The position numbers and the translations under genes are program-made. Shown here in pieces: positions 16,221-26,190 of a DNA stretch of 64,000 nt (positions are counted from its first letter, which is position 1; every line of letters starts with the position of its first letter). The notes under the pieces are model-generated. The model made no database searches, was not told the DNA's origin, and was given only the letters and a program-made list of their open reading frames with translations. This DNA is from an uncultured Chitinophaga sp. (lineage in GTDB: Bacteria > Bacteroidota > Bacteroidia > Chitinophagales > Chitinophagaceae): positions 124,001-188,000 of the forward strand of contig NZ_CALEJS010000015.1 of assembly GCF_937898475.1 (NCBI RefSeq). Direction: 5' to 3'.

Positions 16221-18515
16221 ATGATAGGAAACAGCATGAATCTGCACAGTTTTGCGGACAGTCCATTCCAGATAGCGCTTTGTTTTTACACGGTGATCGA
16301 GCACCTGGAAAAGGTGGCCGCAGATCCATCGAATGAAGGGGCTGCCCGCGCACAGGCGTTGCTGCAGGATGTTGCGCCCTACCCTGAACTGAGAAACGGG
16401 ATTACAGACATGGCCCAGCTGGAACAGCATGCCGGACTGATACGCCGGCTCCTGGCGGATTACTTCCCGGCTGCGCTGACCTTAAACGAGATCAAGGCGG
16501 TGGCGCTGCCTTATGAGGCTCTCATCTTCAATCATACAGAGCGGTTCAAAAACATCCTTCGTGATGCTGGTCCGGGTTTCTCCATTAATATCCGTGACCT
16601 TGATGTAGACCAGGCCTACATCGCCAGCTGCTGTATCATCCTCAATGAGTTTTACGGCACGCGCCTGGATTTCACCCAGCCGCTGTTCTACGATATTCCC
16701 ACTGCAGAAGGCATTATCAAACACTACCGCATCCTGTACAATGCGGATTTCATGGATATCTATCCCACCGAAAGATCTGTGGTGCTTACCAGGGAAGATA
16801 TTGACCTGCTGCTGAACAGCTATGACAACATCACCCTGTGGAGAGAGAAGTTCCCGCCGCAGTCCTGGTTGCTCAAAGGCTTCACCCTCATGTCATTATA
16901 CGATGCCACGGTGGAAAACGCGGTGTCTGCCCTGAAGGGAAAACTGCTGTCTGTACAGGCAGATAACCTGGAGAACAGCATTGAAAACATCTTCCGTTCC
17001 ATCTTCCGGATGCCGGACATCCAGGTGGGTCTTACGGTGCTGGACGAGGAGGAGGGCACCCTGCGCACGGATGGTTTGGGCCGCCGGATGCGGAGCTTCA
17101 TCCTGCAGGAAGACAATAATGTATCCCCGGCGGAGGTGCTGTGCAATAATGCCTACCGTTGCCTGTTGAAGAAAAGGGGCTATTTTGCCGTGGCAGATAC
17201 CACGGAATACCTGGCCGCCAACCCTGACAGCCTCATGGCTACCCGTCTTTTGTCGCAGAATGTGAACAGTTTTATCCTGGCGCCGGTGGTCAAAAACCAG
17301 CAGCTGTTTGGTGTGCTGGAAGTTGTATCCGCTGTGCCCAAGGCGCTGAACAGCATCAATGCCAACAAGCTGGATGTGGTGATGCCTTACCTGACAGACA
17401 ACATTGAACGCCTGGTGGCCGAATGGCATAACCAGATACAGGCGGTGATACAGGACCGTTACACCGCCATACACCGCAGCGTATACTGGAAATTCAGGCA
17501 GGAGGCCAAAAAGCTCATCGCCGCGCTGCAGGAAGGCAGCCAGGTTTCGCTGAGTGAGATCGTGTTCCCGGATGTATACCCGCTCTACGGCCAGATCGAT
17601 ATCAAAGGTTCTTCTGACGCCCGTAACGACAGCATCCGCAAGGACCTGAGAAAGCAGCTGCACGCCGTCAGTGCCCTGCTGGAAGCATTACCATCCGGCA
17701 TGCTGGAGGCGGAAAAGCCATTGCTGGAGGAGCATATGCGGGAGCTGGCCCAACCACTGCGCGCAGATACCGAACAACTGCTGACCCATTACCTGGACAA
17801 CCATATACAGCTGCTGCTCAAGCCCTTCAGCGGCGACCACCAGGTAGATGAATATTTCCGGGAGGCCGACAAGGAAAAGGGCGCCTTTCACGCCCAGCGC
17901 AGGAAGTTTGAACAGACCATCTCGGAGATCAACGGCAACCTGGCCGCGGTGATAGACCGCCGCCAGAAATCCGCACAGGGTATCTTCCCGCACTACTACG
18001 AGCGTTTTAAAACGGACGGGGTAGAGCATAACCTGTATATAGGGGCCTCCATCTCACCAAGGGGCGGCTTTGACCTGGAAAAGTTACAGGCCATCCGCCT
18101 CTGGCAGCTGGAAGTGCTTTGCGCCATGGACGCGGCCCACCGCAGCATCAAAGCGGCCCTGCCTATTCCATTGGACGTGACCGCCCTGATACTGGTATAC
18201 CATGCCACCATCGCCATCCGCTTCCGTATGGATGAAAAGCGCTTTGATGTGGATGGCAGTTACAACGCCCGCTTTGAGATCGTGAAGAAACGGATTGACA
18301 AGGCCCACGTGAAAGACAGCATCGAGCGGATTGTACAGGCCGGGGCCCTGACCATTGTATATTCCAGCCACGCGGAAGAGGAGGAATACCTGCAGTATGT
18401 CCGTATCCTGCAATCCAGGGGGAAGCTGGACAGCCGGGTGGAGCACCTGGAAGTGGAGGATCTGCAAGGGGTGTCCGGGCTGAGGGCATTACGGGTTAAG
18501 ATCACCGCGGTGTAG
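16221..18515 (+). CDS. GAF domain signalling protein
   Basis: The 764-residue protein (759 from the alternative ATG at 16236) has a helical N-terminal region containing FADSPFQIALCFYTVIEHLE, a GAF-like domain at about residues 250-400 (DIQVGLTVLDEEEGTLR, SFILAPVVKNQQLFGVLEVVSA), and a long mostly helical C-terminal half. No kinase, cyclase, HTH or receiver domain is seen, so its output is unknown. Proteins with this layout are common in Chitinophaga-like genomes beside AraC regulators; I do not know a proven function. The next gene is an AraC-type regulator in the same direction after 87 bases with its own possible promoter, so the two may work in one pathway without being one operon. Confidence 0.6.
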   Translation: MIGNSMNLHSFADSPFQIALCFYTVIEHLEKVAADPSNEGAARAQALLQDVAPYPELRNGITDMAQLEQHAGLIRRLLADYFPAALTLNEIKAVALPYEALIFNHTERFKNILRDAGPGFSINIRDLDVDQAYIASCCIILNEFYGTRLDFTQPLFYDIPTAEGIIKHYRILYNADFMDIYPTERSVVLTREDIDLLLNSYDNITLWREKFPPQSWLLKGFTLMSLYDATVENAVSALKGKLLSVQADNLENSIENIFRSIFRMPDIQVGLTVLDEEEGTLRTDGLGRRMRSFILQEDNNVSPAEVLCNNAYRCLLKKRGYFAVADTTEYLAANPDSLMATRLLSQNVNSFILAPVVKNQQLFGVLEVVSAVPKALNSINANKLDVVMPYLTDNIERLVAEWHNQIQAVIQDRYTAIHRSVYWKFRQEAKKLIAALQEGSQVSLSEIVFPDVYPLYGQIDIKGSSDARNDSIRKDLRKQLHAVSALLEALPSGMLEAEKPLLEEHMRELAQPLRADTEQLLTHYLDNHIQLLLKPFSGDHQVDEYFREADKEKGAFHAQRRKFEQTISEINGNLAAVIDRRQKSAQGIFPHYYERFKTDGVEHNLYIGASISPRGGFDLEKLQAIRLWQLEVLCAMDAAHRSIKAALPIPLDVTALILVYHATIAIRFRMDEKRFDVDGSYNARFEIVKKRIDKAHVKDSIERIVQAGALTIVYSSHAEEEEYLQYVRILQSRGKLDSRVEHLEVEDLQGVSGLRALRVKITAV

Positions 18516-18577
18516 GAATGTTTGAATTTTGCAAGTTTTTCTTTGATTCTCATAACTGCGTAACCTCATTTGGGCCG

Positions 18578-18585
18578 TAATTTTG
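18578..18585 (+). promoter_or_regulatory. Exact -7 element TAATTTTG before the AraC gene
   Basis: TAATTTTG matches the Bacteroidota -7 consensus TAnnTTTG and lies 17 bases before the ATG at 18603. A TTTG at 18542-18545 is too far upstream (32 bases) to be a normal -33 partner, so the promoter may depend on an activator, or the match may be chance. Confidence 0.35.
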
Positions 18586-18602
18586 AATAGAAATTCATTT
18601 TT

Positions 18603-19502
18603 ATGGCAAAAACAGAGACACTGGAAGATTTTTACCGGCAGAAACTGAACTGGCTGCCGGAAAACCTGAAACAGGATATCGGGCATTTTAACGTATTCCG
18701 CATGGAAGACTGTGTAGGCCCGGGTAAAACCCCGGTGCAATACACCCGCCGCGATTTCTACAAAATAGGCGTCGGCAGCGGAAAGACAGTGTATCACTAC
18801 GCAGACAAAAGCCTGGAAGCGGAGGGACCTACCCTGATGTTCTTCAATCCAATGGTGCCATATACCTACGAGGTACTTTCAGAGGAGCCTACCGGTTACT
18901 TCTGCATATTTAAGGAAGCTTTCTTTACAGAGCAGCTGAAAGGCAGCATTAAAGAACTGCCGATGTTCAGCCCCGGAGCCAAACCCAGCTATTCCCTGAA
19001 TGCGGCGCAGGAACAGTATGTTAACCAGGTATTTGAAAAAATGCTTGAAGAGATCCGTTCGGATTACATCTACAAATATGACCTGATCCGTAACTACATC
19101 ATGGAGATCATCCATTATGCACTGAAGATCCAGCCAACGGAAAGACTCTACCAGCATGCCGATGCCAATACCAGGCTCACCACCATCTTCACAGAGCTGC
19201 TGGAACGGCAGTTCCCGATAGAATCACCCCGCCAGCGTTTTACATTGCGTTCTGCCAGGGCCTTTGCCGACCAGCTGGCCGTTCATGTGAACCACCTTAA
19301 CCGCGCCATCCGCATTACCACCGGTAAAACCACTACAGAGCACATCTTTGAAAGGCTGACTGCCGAAGCAAAGGCCCTGCTGAGGCATACGGACTGGAAT
19401 ATATCGGAGATCAGCTATTGCCTGGGCTTTGAGGAACCCGCGCATTTTAATCATTTCTTTAAGAAGCAGACCAGCGTAACGCCTTCCGCTTTCAGACATT
19501 AG
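18603..19502 (+). CDS. AraC-family transcriptional regulator
   Basis: The 299-residue protein has an N-terminal cupin-like sensor region (about 1-195, with YTRRDFYKIG and YHYADKS) and a C-terminal double helix-turn-helix of the HTH_18 type (about 205-299), ending in ISEISYCLGFEEPAHFNHFFKKQTSVTPSAFR pattern elements (SEISYCLGFEEPAHFNHFFK). This is the usual AraC length and order. It follows the GAF gene and is directly followed, two bases after its stop, by a 110-residue protein resembling the end of its own sensor domain. Its ligand and targets are not evident. Confidence 0.85.
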   Translation: MAKTETLEDFYRQKLNWLPENLKQDIGHFNVFRMEDCVGPGKTPVQYTRRDFYKIGVGSGKTVYHYADKSLEAEGPTLMFFNPMVPYTYEVLSEEPTGYFCIFKEAFFTEQLKGSIKELPMFSPGAKPSYSLNAAQEQYVNQVFEKMLEEIRSDYIYKYDLIRNYIMEIIHYALKIQPTERLYQHADANTRLTTIFTELLERQFPIESPRQRFTLRSARAFADQLAVHVNHLNRAIRITTGKTTTEHIFERLTAEAKALLRHTDWNISEISYCLGFEEPAHFNHFFKKQTSVTPSAFRH

Positions 19503-19504
19503 CC

Positions 19505-19837
19505 ATGATCGTTGTAATCAATACGAGGGACCTGTATGTGATCGCACATTTTCCCCGCCGGCAAATGGCCCGTTATGTCTGTTCTTTCCGGAAAGATTTT
19601 CTTGACGGCCAGCAGGGATCCCAATATCATTTATTCCCGGTACTGCCTGAAGCCGGCCGCTCCGTTTTTTACCTGGATGACCGCCAGGATACGGACGTGG
19701 CCAGGATATTGCAGAAGATCAACGAGGAGAAAGGTTCCGGGTATGTCTTTTCAGACGATCTGCAGCGCACCTATATCATAGAGCTGATCCATTATATTAC
19801 CAAACTCCATTACCAGGCTCCTCCCTCCGCAAACTGA
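19505..19837 (+). CDS. Detached AraC-type sensor-domain fragment
   Basis: This 110-residue protein has no HTH. Its sequence follows residues about 98-185 of the neighbouring AraC protein: YVCSFRKDFLDG against YFCIFKEAFFTE, and LQRTYIIELIHYITKLH against LIRNYIMEIIHYALKIQ. It therefore looks like the second half of an AraC-type cupin sensor, left by partial gene duplication or kept as a free domain. The start two bases after the AraC stop suggests translational coupling. It could be a pseudogene remnant, or could form mixed dimers with the full regulator; nothing in the sequence decides this. Confidence 0.5.
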   Translation: MIVVINTRDLYVIAHFPRRQMARYVCSFRKDFLDGQQGSQYHLFPVLPEAGRSVFYLDDRQDTDVARILQKINEEKGSGYVFSDDLQRTYIIELIHYITKLHYQAPPSAN

Positions 19838-20069
19838 TCATTACTACTCCACAGTTTGTTACCTAAAATCCCCGTTTAGGCATCTTTGCCGTTGAATCTG
19901 CTACGTAAAATCAACCATCCCGGAACCTGCATGTTTTTTGGAGCAGCGATTACAGCAGTTATCAATGATGCGTTTTTATTCGAAAGGATAAGCCCGCTTC
20001 GCGTATAGCCGCAACAGTAGTTTTTTAAAGACAGGTTCTTTACATTAGAGGTTTCCTAAAACAAGCATA

Positions 20070-21599
20070 GTGACAGACCACAAAAATTATGACGCAACCT
20101 TTTGCGGCAGGCTGCCGATCCATCAGACCAATTCTATCCAGCCGCATGGCGTGCTGCTATTGCTGGACAAGGATATTGAAACGATAGTACAGGTAAGCGA
20201 GAATGTTCGGCAACTGCTGAAACGCCCGGTACAGGAAGTAGCGGGGGCGGAAGCCGCCAGCTATATTACGGCTGCATCCCGGGAGGCCTTGCGTACCGCC
20301 CGGGAGGAGGGGTTTGAAGGTAAGTTGCCCCTTACGCTGACATTTAAATTACCTGATGGGGAAGAACAGGTGTTCTGCCTGTTGCATACCGCTGCAGAAG
20401 GTCTGATCATAGAAGCGGAGCTGAAAACATTCTACAGTACGCCTCCACGTACCTTTATAGAGATCTACCAGCGTATCCGGCAGGCCATGCAGCACATTAA
20501 CCAGTGCAGCGACCTGGAAGAAGTGGCCAGGGTTACTGCCAGGGAGCTGAAGAAGATCACCGGTTTTGATAAGGTGATGGTGTACCGCTTTGATGAGAAC
20601 TGGAACGGAACGGTGCTGGCAGAAGAGGCGGAGCCACAGATGGAAGCTTACCTGGGGCTTACCTTCCCTGCTTCTGATATCCCGAAGCCGGCGAGGGATA
20701 TGTATGAAAAAAATCCCTACCGGCTTATTCCCAATCGCGAGTATACTCCCGTTAAATTATATCCTTTGCTGAACCCGCTCAGCAACGGCTTTACCAACCT
20801 GCTGAATGCAGACCTGCGCAGCGTGGCCTCCGTACATGTGGAGTACCTGAAGAACATGAACGTAATGGCGTCTATGTCTGCCCGTATCCTTTTCCAGGAC
20901 CGCCTCTGGGGCCTGATTGCCTGTCATCACCGTACGGCCAGGTACCTTTCATTTGAAGAATGTGCGGTGGTGGAGATGATCTCCAGTATACTGAGCCAGA
21001 AGATCGCTTCCCTGGAAAACGCGGAGGCGGTACGTTTGCGGCAGGAGCTGAACAGCCGTTTTGCTGCCATTGTGGAGAACATGATAGATAGTACAGGCAT
21101 GGTGGAAGCGTTTATGCAGCATGCGGGCCTGTTAAAGGAATTTTTGCATGCCAGCGGTATTGCTTTGTGCTGGGAGGGACAGATAGAAACGGAAGGCAGC
21201 ACGCCGGAAACAGGCGATATAGAAACGCTGGTGTTCTGGCTGCGGCAGAAAGCACGGCAACAGATCTTTCACCAGCCGCAGCTGCCGCTGGTGTTTGAAG
21301 AAAGCAAAGCCTATGCAGACAGCGCCAGTGGTATCCTGGCATTGCCTATTCAGCCAGACAGGGGTAATTACCTGATAGCTTTCCGCCCTGAAATGATACG
21401 TACTATTTCCTGGGGCGGCAATCCCAATGAAGCCGTTCAGTTTGAACCAAATTCCACGGTCTACCATCCCCGGCATTCTTTCCAGGTATGGCAGCAAACC
21501 GTGCATCACACAGCAAAGAGCTGGCACCAGGAGGAAATAGCCGCCGCAGAACAGTTTCGCGGTTTCCTGGTACAGCATACGCTTAACAGGCTAAACTAA
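20070..21599 (+). CDS. bphP: Bacteriophytochrome photosensory module (PAS-GAF-PHY) without kinase
   Basis: The 509-residue protein uses a GTG start at 20070. It has the full photosensory core. The PAS domain opens with FCGRLPIH...SIQPHG, where C12 aligns with the biliverdin-attaching cysteine of bacteriophytochromes. The GAF domain has FPASDIPKPAR (D203), the chromophore-pocket H256 in SVHVEYLKNM, and H286/H287 in WGLIACHH. The PHY domain shows tongue motifs WGG (ISWGGNPNE) and PRHSF near the C-terminus. There is no histidine kinase or other output after the PHY domain, unlike most bacteriophytochromes. The next gene, five bases on, encodes a large histidine kinase, so signalling is probably in trans. 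A heme oxygenase for making biliverdin lies 5 kb downstream. It should be a red/far-red light sensor. Confidence 0.85.
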   Translation: MTDHKNYDATFCGRLPIHQTNSIQPHGVLLLLDKDIETIVQVSENVRQLLKRPVQEVAGAEAASYITAASREALRTAREEGFEGKLPLTLTFKLPDGEEQVFCLLHTAAEGLIIEAELKTFYSTPPRTFIEIYQRIRQAMQHINQCSDLEEVARVTARELKKITGFDKVMVYRFDENWNGTVLAEEAEPQMEAYLGLTFPASDIPKPARDMYEKNPYRLIPNREYTPVKLYPLLNPLSNGFTNLLNADLRSVASVHVEYLKNMNVMASMSARILFQDRLWGLIACHHRTARYLSFEECAVVEMISSILSQKIASLENAEAVRLRQELNSRFAAIVENMIDSTGMVEAFMQHAGLLKEFLHASGIALCWEGQIETEGSTPETGDIETLVFWLRQKARQQIFHQPQLPLVFEESKAYADSASGILALPIQPDRGNYLIAFRPEMIRTISWGGNPNEAVQFEPNSTVYHPRHSFQVWQQTVHHTAKSWHQEEIAAAEQFRGFLVQHTLNRLN

Positions 21600-21604
21600 G
21601 ATCT

Positions 21605-24600
21605 ATGTTTTTGGTTAAGAACAACGCGCTGCAACATAACGATAGCTACGTAGTAGGGATCGGCGCCTCGGCAGGCGGCCTGGAAGCTATCAATGACCTG
21701 TTTGATCATGTATCAGACAGCGATCATGTTGCTTTCATCGTTGTACAACATCTTTCATCTGATTATAAAAGCCTGCTGGTAGAACTGCTGGCCAAACATA
21801 CTTATATGCCCGTAGAGGAGGCCCGGCACAAACAGCCGGTAGAAGGAGGTAAGGTATATGTTATTCCCAATAATAAAGAGCTTACCATCCAGAACGGTTT
21901 GCTGATGCTGGCGGAAAAAGAGTTTGATAAAGGCCCCAATACCGCTATTGATACTTTCTTCCAGTCACTGGCCAGGGACCAGCGGCAATATGCCGTAAGC
22001 GTATTGCTAAGCGGCACAGGTACAGACGGCACCCGCGGGATAGAGGCCATTAAAAGCTATGGCGGTTTTGTACTGGTGCAGGACCCTAAAACGGCCAAGT
22101 TTGACGGCATGCCCAAAAGCGCCATTGCATCGGGATATGCTGACCTGGTAGTGCCGCCCGCAGATATGTTCAACCAGGTGTGCAACTATATTGATGGCGT
22201 GCTGCCGCAGGAAACGCCGCAGTCAAAACAGCACAATGAGTGCATCCAGAGCATTCTTACCACGGTGTACAAACGCACCGGTTATGATTTTATCCAGTAT
22301 AAGCAGCCTACTATATTACGCCGAATTGCACGCCGCATGCAGACGGTGAAGATAGACGGGATGAATGATTATGAGCAGTACGTAAAAAAGACGGAGGAGG
22401 AACCGGCGCTGCTGGCGAAAGAATTCTTCATTGGGGTGACCAGCTTCTTCCGCGATAAGGATGCTTTTACCACGCTTTACCGCGAGGTGATCCTCAAACT
22501 GGTGGAAAGCAAGGAAGATTATGAACAGCTGAAGGTGTGGGTAACCGCCTGCAGTACCGGGCAGGAAGCCTATACCGTTTCCATACTTATAGATATGGCC
22601 ATGCAGCAGCTGAACAAGGTGCTGGATGTAAAGATCTTTGCTACGGACATTGATAAAACGTCCATCGAAACAGCTTCCAGGGCAAGGTACCAGTACAACC
22701 AGCTGCTGGGCCTTGAGAAGAAGGTGCTGAAAGAATATTTTACTGAAACGGAAGAGGGGATGAGCGTGATACCGCGCATCCGCAAACAGGTGGTGTTTGC
22801 CACGCATGACATACTGAAAGATCCTCCCTTTATCAGGAACGATCTTGTTACCTGCCGTAACCTGCTGATCTACCTTAATCACCCTTTGCAGGAAAACGTG
22901 CTGGCTACCCTGAACTTTGCCCTAAACCCGGGCGGTTACCTGTTCCTGGGCACCAGCGAGAACCCTTCTCCTTTAAGAAGGGGCTTCAGCGAAGTGGATG
23001 AAAAATGGAAGATCTATAAACGCACGTCAGAGCAGAATGCTTTCAGCCGCCGGGTAACAGCGGGAAAAAGCCGTTCCGGCCCGCTACCAGCGCCCCCTGT
23101 TTTCAAGGCCAGAACTGATGTGCAGCTGGCGGAGGATTTCCGCAAGGTAATGGCAGACAAGCTGGGTTACACGGCGATCTATGTAAACGAGAATTACGAA
23201 ATAAAAGAAGCCTTAGGCAATTTCAGGAAGTATCTTTCATTGCCGGATAAGCTGAGCGCCCTGCACCTGCTGAAGATGGCGCCCTCCGAGCTTTCCGGCC
23301 TGTTAAGCACCGTACTGCGCAAGTGCCAGAAGGAAAATAAGCCGCAGGAGCTGAAGCATGTGAAGGCCCGGATCAGCGATCAGTCAAGGCTCATCGATAT
23401 TTTCGTATATCCGCCCGGTGAAACCACACATGGCGGTTATATGCTGGTGGTAATGGCGGATAGCATTGTGGATGCTGAAAAAGCGCCCATTGCCGTGCAG
23501 GACCTCAGCCTTTTGCAGAAAGACCTGTATGTACGGCAGCTGGAAGATGAGCTGAGAGAAACCCGTACTAACCTGCAAATGGCCGTGGAAGGCCTGGAAA
23601 CCGCCAACGAAGAGCTGCAGAGCTCCAACGAAGAGCTGCAGTCTGCCAACGAGGAACTGCAAAGCTCCAATGAAGAACTGCAGTCGCTCAACGAAGAGCT
23701 GCATACACTCAATACAGAGCACCAGCTCAGGATCAAGGAACTGGTAGAGCTGAATGATGATATTACCAATTACCTCCAGAGTTCACTCATTGGCCAGGTC
23801 TTCCTGGACCGTGACCTGCGTATCCGCCGTTTCAATAAAGCCGCCTGCACGGTGATCAATATCATTGACAGCGATATAGGCAGGCCTATCGATCATATTA
23901 CGCATCATATCAGGTCCAGTACCTTCCAGGAAGATATCCGTAAGGCCAACAAGACCGGTGCGGTGATAGAACGGGAGATAGAGCTGGACAGCGGTGCCGT
24001 ATACCTGATACGTATACTGCCCTACGTACGGCAGGATAAGATGCGGGACGGCCTCGTGATCACCATGGTAGACGTATCTGCTACCAAGAACCTGAACAGC
24101 ATTATCAAAAGCGTGTTTGATGCGAGCGCACATCCCATCTTCGTATTTGAAACAGACCGCAGGGAAGGACAGGTGAATGATTTCATCTGCACCATTGCCA
24201 ACACCGCCGCTTTCCAGGCATTGGGAAAAAAGCCGCAGGAAGAACGCCTCCGCTTAAAGCATGATTTCCCGGAACTGGCTACCCCCGGGCTTTTCAAACG
24301 GTATACTGATGTGGTGAACAGTGGTAAGCCCGGCGCAATGGAGCTCAATTTTACCAGGAACGGCGCCCGGTACTGGTTCCAGGCAGGGATCAGTAAAAAG
24401 CAGGATGGTTTTGTACTGGTGCTCACAGATATTACCCAGCGTAAAGAATCAGAAGAAAAGCTGCGTAAGAACTATAATGAGTTGCTGGTCACCAAGGAAA
24501 CGCTGCGTGAGCTGAACGACCAGCTGGAACAGAAGATCAAGGAACGCACGCGCGACCTGGAGATCAGCGAGGAACGCTTCCGGATGGTGGCCTCTCTTAC

Positions 24601-26170
24601 CAATGATGTGATATGGGACTGGGATTTTGCACGTAATGATCTGTGGTGGAGCGACAGCTATTATGAGCTGTTTGCATTCAATGCGGCAGACCCGGATACA
24701 CGCCGGCATGCTTTCAGGTTACAGCATATCCACCCCGAAGATCAGCAACTGGTAAAAGATGCGATCAGCTCCGTGCTGCAGGGCGTTGCTAAAGAGTTTG
24801 ATGTAGCCTACCGTTTCCGTAAAGCGGATGGTGAATATGCCCACGTACTGGACAGGGGCACGCTGCTGCTGGACGATCAGGGTATGCCTTACCGTATGAT
24901 CGGCGCGATGGTAGACGTGACGCCGCTGGAGCACAGTACACAGCAGCTGCGCCAGAAGAATGTAGAAATGCAATCATTGATAAACCAGTTCCAGTTCGTT
25001 ACCAATTTTATGCCCCAGATGGTGTGGGCCACCCGTACAGACGGTTATGTAGATTTTTATAACCAGCAATGGTATGATTATACAGGGCTCAGTTTGGAGC
25101 AATCCAAAGGAGAGGGCTGGCTGGCTGCTTTGCATCCTGATGATAAGGTGCGCACGCTGGAGCTCTGGAAGCGATCTTTGCAAACCGGTTATCCCTATGA
25201 GATTGAGTACCGCCTCAAAAGGTCTGATGATATTTACCGCTGGTTCCTGGGGCGGGCCACCCCTATGCGCGATGATGCAGGGGATATTATAAAATGGTTC
25301 GGTACCTGTACAGATATACAGGACCAGAAAGCGGCGGAAAAAGTGCTGGAAGACCGGATACAGGAACGCACCCGCGCACTGCGCATGCTGAACAAAAAGC
25401 TGGAAGACAGCAACACCGACCTGATGCAGTTTGCCTCCGTTGCTTCTCACGACCTCAAGGAACCATTGCGTAAGATCCACCTGTTCAGTGGGCTGATCAG
25501 GGACCAGTTTACCGGCGGGAAGAATAATGAGCACCATCTCAATGCATACATAGACCGCATCATTAATGCCTCTTCCAGGGCCACCAACCTGATTAATGAT
25601 GTGTTATCCTATTCCCGTTTATCCAGCGAGAACCTTTTTGAACAGGTAGACCTGGGCATTATCCTCCAGGAGATACTGCAGGACCTTGAACTGGTGATCC
25701 AGGAAAAAGGCGCCAGGATCCACACCGGTAAGCTGCCCGTGATCGAGGCAGTGCCCGGGCAGATGCGGCAGTTGTTCCAGAACATCATCGGCAACTCCCT
25801 GAAGTTTAATAAACCGGGAGAAGCGCCTGTTATTTCCGTTACGGCCAGAACAGATGTTGTGGGCCATCATCCCGATCTGAAAGACGCCGGCGGCCAGCTC
25901 ATTGAGATCACCATCAGGGATGAGGGAATTGGTTTCGATGAACAGTATGCCAGCAAGATCTTTTCACTTTTCCAGCGCCTGAACAGCAAGGAAAAATATG
26001 AGGGCACCGGTATCGGGCTGGCCATCGCGAAGAAGATCGTGGAACGGCACCATGGACTCATAGTAGCAAAAGGGAAGGAGCATGAAGGAGCGGAATTCAC
26101 GATCGTGCTGCCGGTCAGCCAGCCACACCGTCCGCGTGTAGACGAAGAAGTTACCAGGGCAAACCAATAA
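21605..26170 (+). CDS. CheB-CheR-PAS-histidine kinase hybrid
   Basis: The 1521-residue protein contains, in order: a CheB methylesterase domain (about 15-195) with GIGASAGGLEA, the VQHLSS histidine and GTGTDGTRGI aspartate; a CheR methyltransferase domain (about 210-480) with VTACSTGQEAYT and FATDIDKTSIETA; a coiled-coil of NEELQSS heptads (about 650-705); three or more PAS domains (about 715-820, 990-1120, 1130-1250); a HisKA domain with the phospho-accepting H1282 in ASHDLKEPLRKI; and a HATPase with IRDEGIGFDEQYASKIF and GTGIGLAIAKKI. There is no fused receiver. It starts five bases after the phytochrome gene, so it is the likely partner of that kinase-less photosensor. Its receiver would be the gene directly downstream, which is frameshifted as given. 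Confidence 0.85.
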   Translation: MFLVKNNALQHNDSYVVGIGASAGGLEAINDLFDHVSDSDHVAFIVVQHLSSDYKSLLVELLAKHTYMPVEEARHKQPVEGGKVYVIPNNKELTIQNGLLMLAEKEFDKGPNTAIDTFFQSLARDQRQYAVSVLLSGTGTDGTRGIEAIKSYGGFVLVQDPKTAKFDGMPKSAIASGYADLVVPPADMFNQVCNYIDGVLPQETPQSKQHNECIQSILTTVYKRTGYDFIQYKQPTILRRIARRMQTVKIDGMNDYEQYVKKTEEEPALLAKEFFIGVTSFFRDKDAFTTLYREVILKLVESKEDYEQLKVWVTACSTGQEAYTVSILIDMAMQQLNKVLDVKIFATDIDKTSIETASRARYQYNQLLGLEKKVLKEYFTETEEGMSVIPRIRKQVVFATHDILKDPPFIRNDLVTCRNLLIYLNHPLQENVLATLNFALNPGGYLFLGTSENPSPLRRGFSEVDEKWKIYKRTSEQNAFSRRVTAGKSRSGPLPAPPVFKARTDVQLAEDFRKVMADKLGYTAIYVNENYEIKEALGNFRKYLSLPDKLSALHLLKMAPSELSGLLSTVLRKCQKENKPQELKHVKARISDQSRLIDIFVYPPGETTHGGYMLVVMADSIVDAEKAPIAVQDLSLLQKDLYVRQLEDELRETRTNLQMAVEGLETANEELQSSNEELQSANEELQSSNEELQSLNEELHTLNTEHQLRIKELVELNDDITNYLQSSLIGQVFLDRDLRIRRFNKAACTVINIIDSDIGRPIDHITHHIRSSTFQEDIRKANKTGAVIEREIELDSGAVYLIRILPYVRQDKMRDGLVITMVDVSATKNLNSIIKSVFDASAHPIFVFETDRREGQVNDFICTIANTAAFQALGKKPQEERLRLKHDFPELATPGLFKRYTDVVNSGKPGAMELNFTRNGARYWFQAGISKKQDGFVLVLTDITQRKESEEKLRKNYNELLVTKETLRELNDQLEQKIKERTRDLEISEERFRMVASLTNDVIWDWDFARNDLWWSDSYYELFAFNAADPDTRRHAFRLQHIHPEDQQLVKDAISSVLQGVAKEFDVAYRFRKADGEYAHVLDRGTLLLDDQGMPYRMIGAMVDVTPLEHSTQQLRQKNVEMQSLINQFQFVTNFMPQMVWATRTDGYVDFYNQQWYDYTGLSLEQSKGEGWLAALHPDDKVRTLELWKRSLQTGYPYEIEYRLKRSDDIYRWFLGRATPMRDDAGDIIKWFGTCTDIQDQKAAEKVLEDRIQERTRALRMLNKKLEDSNTDLMQFASVASHDLKEPLRKIHLFSGLIRDQFTGGKNNEHHLNAYIDRIINASSRATNLINDVLSYSRLSSENLFEQVDLGIILQEILQDLELVIQEKGARIHTGKLPVIEAVPGQMRQLFQNIIGNSLKFNKPGEAPVISVTARTDVVGHHPDLKDAGGQLIEITIRDEGIGFDEQYASKIFSLFQRLNSKEKYEGTGIGLAIAKKIVERHHGLIVAKGKEHEGAEFTIVLPVSQPHRPRVDEEVTRANQ
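23596..23710 (+). repeat. Tandem repeat encoding NEELQSS heptads (coiled coil)
   Basis: Repeats of an aacgaagagctgcag-like unit encode N-E-E-L-Q-S-S/A heptads, the signalling coiled coil that joins CheR to PAS in this kinase type. It may vary by slippage. Confidence 0.75.
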
Positions 26171-26190
26171 TAAAGCACTACTACACCTTT

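Noticed and set aside
16896..17663. 255-codon minus-strand frame inside the GAF gene
   Set aside because: Antisense shadow of a coherent coding region; H/Q/R-rich composition and no domain pattern.
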